Assembly (NCBI GenBank): GCA_016177845.1
Contig: JACOUO010000024.1
Location: 1-56,573 of the forward strand
Length of the DNA stretch: 56,573 nucleotides
Direction: 5' to 3'
From: Deltaproteobacteria bacterium
GTDB taxonomy: Bacteria; Desulfobacterota; GWC2-55-46
The position numbers were made by a program, and so were the translations under genes. Positions 54,325-56,573 of this stretch are shown here, piece after piece. Each line of letters begins with the position of its first letter. The first letter of the stretch is position 1. Below the pieces are notes generated by a model, which saw nothing but the letters and a program-made list of their open reading frames with translations, ran no database searches and was not told the DNA's origin.

Positions 54325-54751
54325 TGGCTGATAATATCCTGGCTGCCTCAACCATTAACGCGGCCCAGTTTATGAGTTTTATTTTTTTCCCTTCGGGGTC
54401 TATTACCCCGTCCGTGTACCTGTCCTGCTCGCTATTTACAGGCATCTTCTTAAGTTCTTCTTCCCAGAGAAAGGAGACATTCGAGCCTCCTATGTCGATG
54501 CCCAGAAGCTTGTTTTTTTCCTTTATTACAATCACCTTTTTGGGGCCTGCTTCAGTTGATTCACTGATGCCGAGAGCCTTTTTAAGGGTTATTACAGCTA
54601 CAGGCTCACCCCTTAAGCTTATGATGCCGCCTACAAAAGAGGTCTGGCCCGGAAGGAACGGGATTCGTTCGACCTCCACGATACCGGTTACCAAGGCCGT
54701 GTCCAGCGCGTATCTGCCGCCGTTTAACTCGATTACGAGCTTATCTCCCAT
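54314..54751 (-). CDS. cheW: CheW-like coupling protein of the second cluster
   Basis: 145 residues, a single CheW domain: VIELNGGRYALDTALVTGIVEV, FVGGIISLRGEPVAVITLKKALG and LLGIDIGGSNVSFLW. Divergent from the CheW at 1435. Five bases separate it from the receptor gene and it overlaps cheY, so receptor, cheW and cheY are one unit. Confidence 0.9.
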   Translation of the reverse strand: MGDKLVIELNGGRYALDTALVTGIVEVERIPFLPGQTSFVGGIISLRGEPVAVITLKKALGISESTEAGPKKVIVIKEKNKLLGIDIGGSNVSFLWEEELKKMPVNSEQDRYTDGVIDPEGKKIKLINWAALMVEAARILSANGI

Positions 54752-54756
54752 GGGAA

Positions 54757-56028
54757 TCAGCCAAGATTGAATTTAGCGACAACCGCTTTAAGCTCCCGTG
54801 ATATCTCATAGAGCTTCTGGGAAGCGGTTATTGTTTCGTTTATGGCTGCTCCGTGCCTCTCAACCGCTGCCTCTACCTTCTCAGTGCTTGAGAGGTTCTC
54901 ACGCGCGATGCCTGCGACCTGCTCGATTATATCAACTGTCTTTTCAGCCTTTTCTTTCTGTTTATGCGTAAGCCCCAGTATTATCGTGGCCTTTTCCGCA
55001 ACTTCGGATGTATAGTTCGTGATATCGACCAATATCTCGCGTATCTTTCTCAGGTCGTCCCTGCCGCCCTTAAGGTTTGAAGTGCCTTCGCTTGCGGAGT
55101 TTACCACGCGCTCGACTTCCATCCTGAGGTCTTTGACAATGAGGGCGACATCCTGAACGCTGTTGTTGGTGTTATCCGCAAACCTTCTTACCTCATCGGC
55201 GACCATGGCAAAGCCCCTGCCGTGCTCCCCTGCCTTTGACGCTTCTATTGTTGCATTGAGCGCGAGCAGGTCTGTCTGGCGTGATATATGGGTGATGACA
55301 TCAAGTATCTTTGGAATGTCATTGAGTTTTTCTTTAAGCCTTATTGCCGCGCTTTCTGTATTTTCGATTCCGTTGAATATGGTCTCCATCTTCTCCATTG
55401 CAGAGGTTGCGGTGGTTGCTCCCCTCTGTACCATGGAGTTGACTTTTTGAGAGGCGTTTGCGCTCTCCGTTACCTTGTTTGCGACATCATCGGCAAGTTC
55501 CGCCATTGATTTTACGGTGGATGAAGCGTCCCCTATATGATTTGCCTGTTCAAGCGCACCGTCAAATATGCTTGAAGTGCCTGATATGACCTCTTTTGAA
55601 GTATTGTGGCCTTTGGCGATTACCGCATTGAATGTATCCTGCGCCTCGGCAAGGTTTGCTACAGTGCTGCTCATCTGTATGACAAGGCTTCTGAGGTTCT
55701 CAGACATAAGGGCTATGGCTTCTTCGAGGTCTGAGGTCTCGTCCTTGAAAAGATTTGAGACATGGTTTGTCTCAGTGCTCTTTGTAAGGTCGCCCTTGCT
55801 TATCTTCTGAGCGGTGTTCGTTAGCCTGTTGAAGTTCCTTGTGAAGTTCTTTGTGAAAATAGAGCCGAGTATCAGGCCTATCACGATAGCCGTTAGAAAA
55901 CTAAGGGGCTCCTTAAGCCATTCGACAACATCGGTCTGTTCTATCAAGCCGGGGACAAAAGCAGCCGCGGCAACAACGGCAATAAAGCCGAGTATGAATT
56001 TATAACCAATCGGTATCTTAATATTCAA
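54757..56028 (-). CDS. Methyl-accepting chemotaxis-like receptor with minimal external domain
   Basis: 423 residues. Two membrane helices (about 10-27 and 40-60) are separated by only a dozen residues, so there is almost no external sensor domain; a HAMP-like linker and the coiled-coil signalling domain follow. The tip reads SRQTDLLALNATIEASKAGEHGRGFAMVADEVRRF: Asp replaces the usual Asn of QTN, Thr an Ala, and Lys the conserved Arg of EAAR. It may sense membrane or cytoplasmic state. Start TTG 56028 with AAAGG eight bases upstream. First gene of the che-lar unit. Confidence 0.9.
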   Translation of the reverse strand: MNIKIPIGYKFILGFIAVVAAAAFVPGLIEQTDVVEWLKEPLSFLTAIVIGLILGSIFTKNFTRNFNRLTNTAQKISKGDLTKSTETNHVSNLFKDETSDLEEAIALMSENLRSLVIQMSSTVANLAEAQDTFNAVIAKGHNTSKEVISGTSSIFDGALEQANHIGDASSTVKSMAELADDVANKVTESANASQKVNSMVQRGATTATSAMEKMETIFNGIENTESAAIRLKEKLNDIPKILDVITHISRQTDLLALNATIEASKAGEHGRGFAMVADEVRRFADNTNNSVQDVALIVKDLRMEVERVVNSASEGTSNLKGGRDDLRKIREILVDITNYTSEVAEKATIILGLTHKQKEKAEKTVDIIEQVAGIARENLSSTEKVEAAVERHGAAINETITASQKLYEISRELKAVVAKFNLG

Positions 56029-56058
56029 CTCCTGAACCTTTCTTTAAAATAACAGCTA

Positions 56059-56088
56059 ATTATAAAATTGTTTTCGAGATAAAGTCAA
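56059..56088 (-). promoter_or_regulatory. Strong sigma70-type promoter for the che-lar operon
   Basis: Minus strand TTGACT (56088-56083), 18-base spacer, TATAAT (56064-56059). The transcript would start near 56052, about 24 bases before the receptor TTG. No other promoter or terminator is obvious between the receptor and larC. Confidence 0.62.
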
Positions 56089-56573
56089 TCGCAGTGTTAC
56101 TGGTATAATTTCGACTTTTTTAAGATTAACTTTAATAGTGTGCGCAAGCCGAGGAGAATGGGGAAAGTTGTTAATAATTTAACAGAAAAATCAGTAAAAT
56201 ACCAGGGCGGAGAGAGAAGGTTTCTTGAGGGTGGGCTGCGCCCACCGAGTCAGTGCTTATATACTTTTGCGAACAGCGGGTTCGCCCTTCGGGGCATTGG
56301 CTCCGTTTGCTGTCGGGCACATTCGCAATAGCTACTGAGACTTGCTCTTTCGCTTTCCTCTAAACAAGCGTCATTCCCGAATGTCTCTATCGGGAATCCA
56401 GTATTATAGATTTTGGCCGCACCCTTTCATTAGGAAAACACCTAAGTCATCATTGTAAGCAGATTGAAAGCAATCTGTTTTTTACCCCTCACCCCAGCCC
56501 TCTCCCACAAGGGGAGATGGGGGGATACATTTAAGCTCAATCGTATCAAATCCGTCATTCCCGAATGCTTCTA
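56089..56573. repeat. Repeat-rich intergenic region at the window end
   Basis: No gene seen. It contains the palindrome GGTGGGC-TGC-GCCCACC (56230-56246, second copy of the one at 24930), a full copy of the GTCATTCCCGAATG repeat (56370-56405, stem 56373-56380 with 56390-56397), a CCCCTCACCCC...AGGGGAGATGGGG low-complexity repeat of the kind common in bacterial spacers (56484-56525), and the start of a third GTCATTCCCGAATG copy (56554-56573) cut by the window edge. Confidence 0.7.

Overview
The window looks like a chromosomal segment of a Gram-negative, probably anaerobic, motile or surface-associated bacterium. Outer-membrane parts (a BamD-type lipoprotein and a TPR plus beta-barrel protein), a pyruvate phosphate dikinase, a c-type-heme sensor kinase, LarB/LarC and roadblock/LC7 proteins fit a Nitrospirota (Thermodesulfovibrionia-like) or deltaproteobacterial lineage. 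That placement is inference from gene content only. Dispersed REP-like palindromes lie in the spacers.

Left block (1-9.8 kb, + strand): a poly-HAMP chemoreceptor (cut by the window edge), CheW, CheY, CheB, CheA, CheC and CheD, followed by a two-PAS protein and a PAS-GGDEF-EAL protein, so chemotaxis is placed next to c-di-GMP signalling. No CheR is present here. Several proteins deviate at conserved positions (CheY acidic pair D-N, CheA N-box D to G, CheD Thr21 to Ala). The block ends at a decayed tyrosine-recombinase gene pointing at the 3' end of tRNA-Leu(GAG), the layout expected of an old integrated island.

Central housekeeping (9.8-14.3 kb, - strand): aroD, gapA, pgk, tpiA, secG, tRNA-Leu. 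Then a + strand envelope region (14.7-24.4 kb): a coiled-coil LysM protein built from 31- and 42-residue internal repeats, a GT-C-like membrane protein with TPRs, and a four-gene operon of HEAT-repeat membrane protein, processive GT2 synthase, TPR/beta-barrel outer-membrane protein and membrane-anchored Cys-phosphatase. This operon has the parts list of a synthase-dependent exopolysaccharide secretion machine and is my best candidate for a little-described system. It is followed by a low-GC frameshifted gene.

Right half: roadblock protein and smc (-), a small secreted protein, ppdK (-) with a possible leader terminator, gyrA, a BamD-like lipoprotein, gpsA, a heme-binding hybrid histidine kinase, a GT2, a class II aldolase, efp with an Asn at the modification tip, uvrC, a DUF1499 protein, comEC, a DUF4124 protein and an MBL-fold hydrolase.

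The last 6 kb (- strand) is one tight transcription unit with a good promoter at 56.06-56.09 kb: chemoreceptor, CheW, CheY, CheA, LarB, LarC. It joins a second chemosensory core to synthesis of the nickel-pincer cofactor. All functions are read from motifs; no database search was possible.
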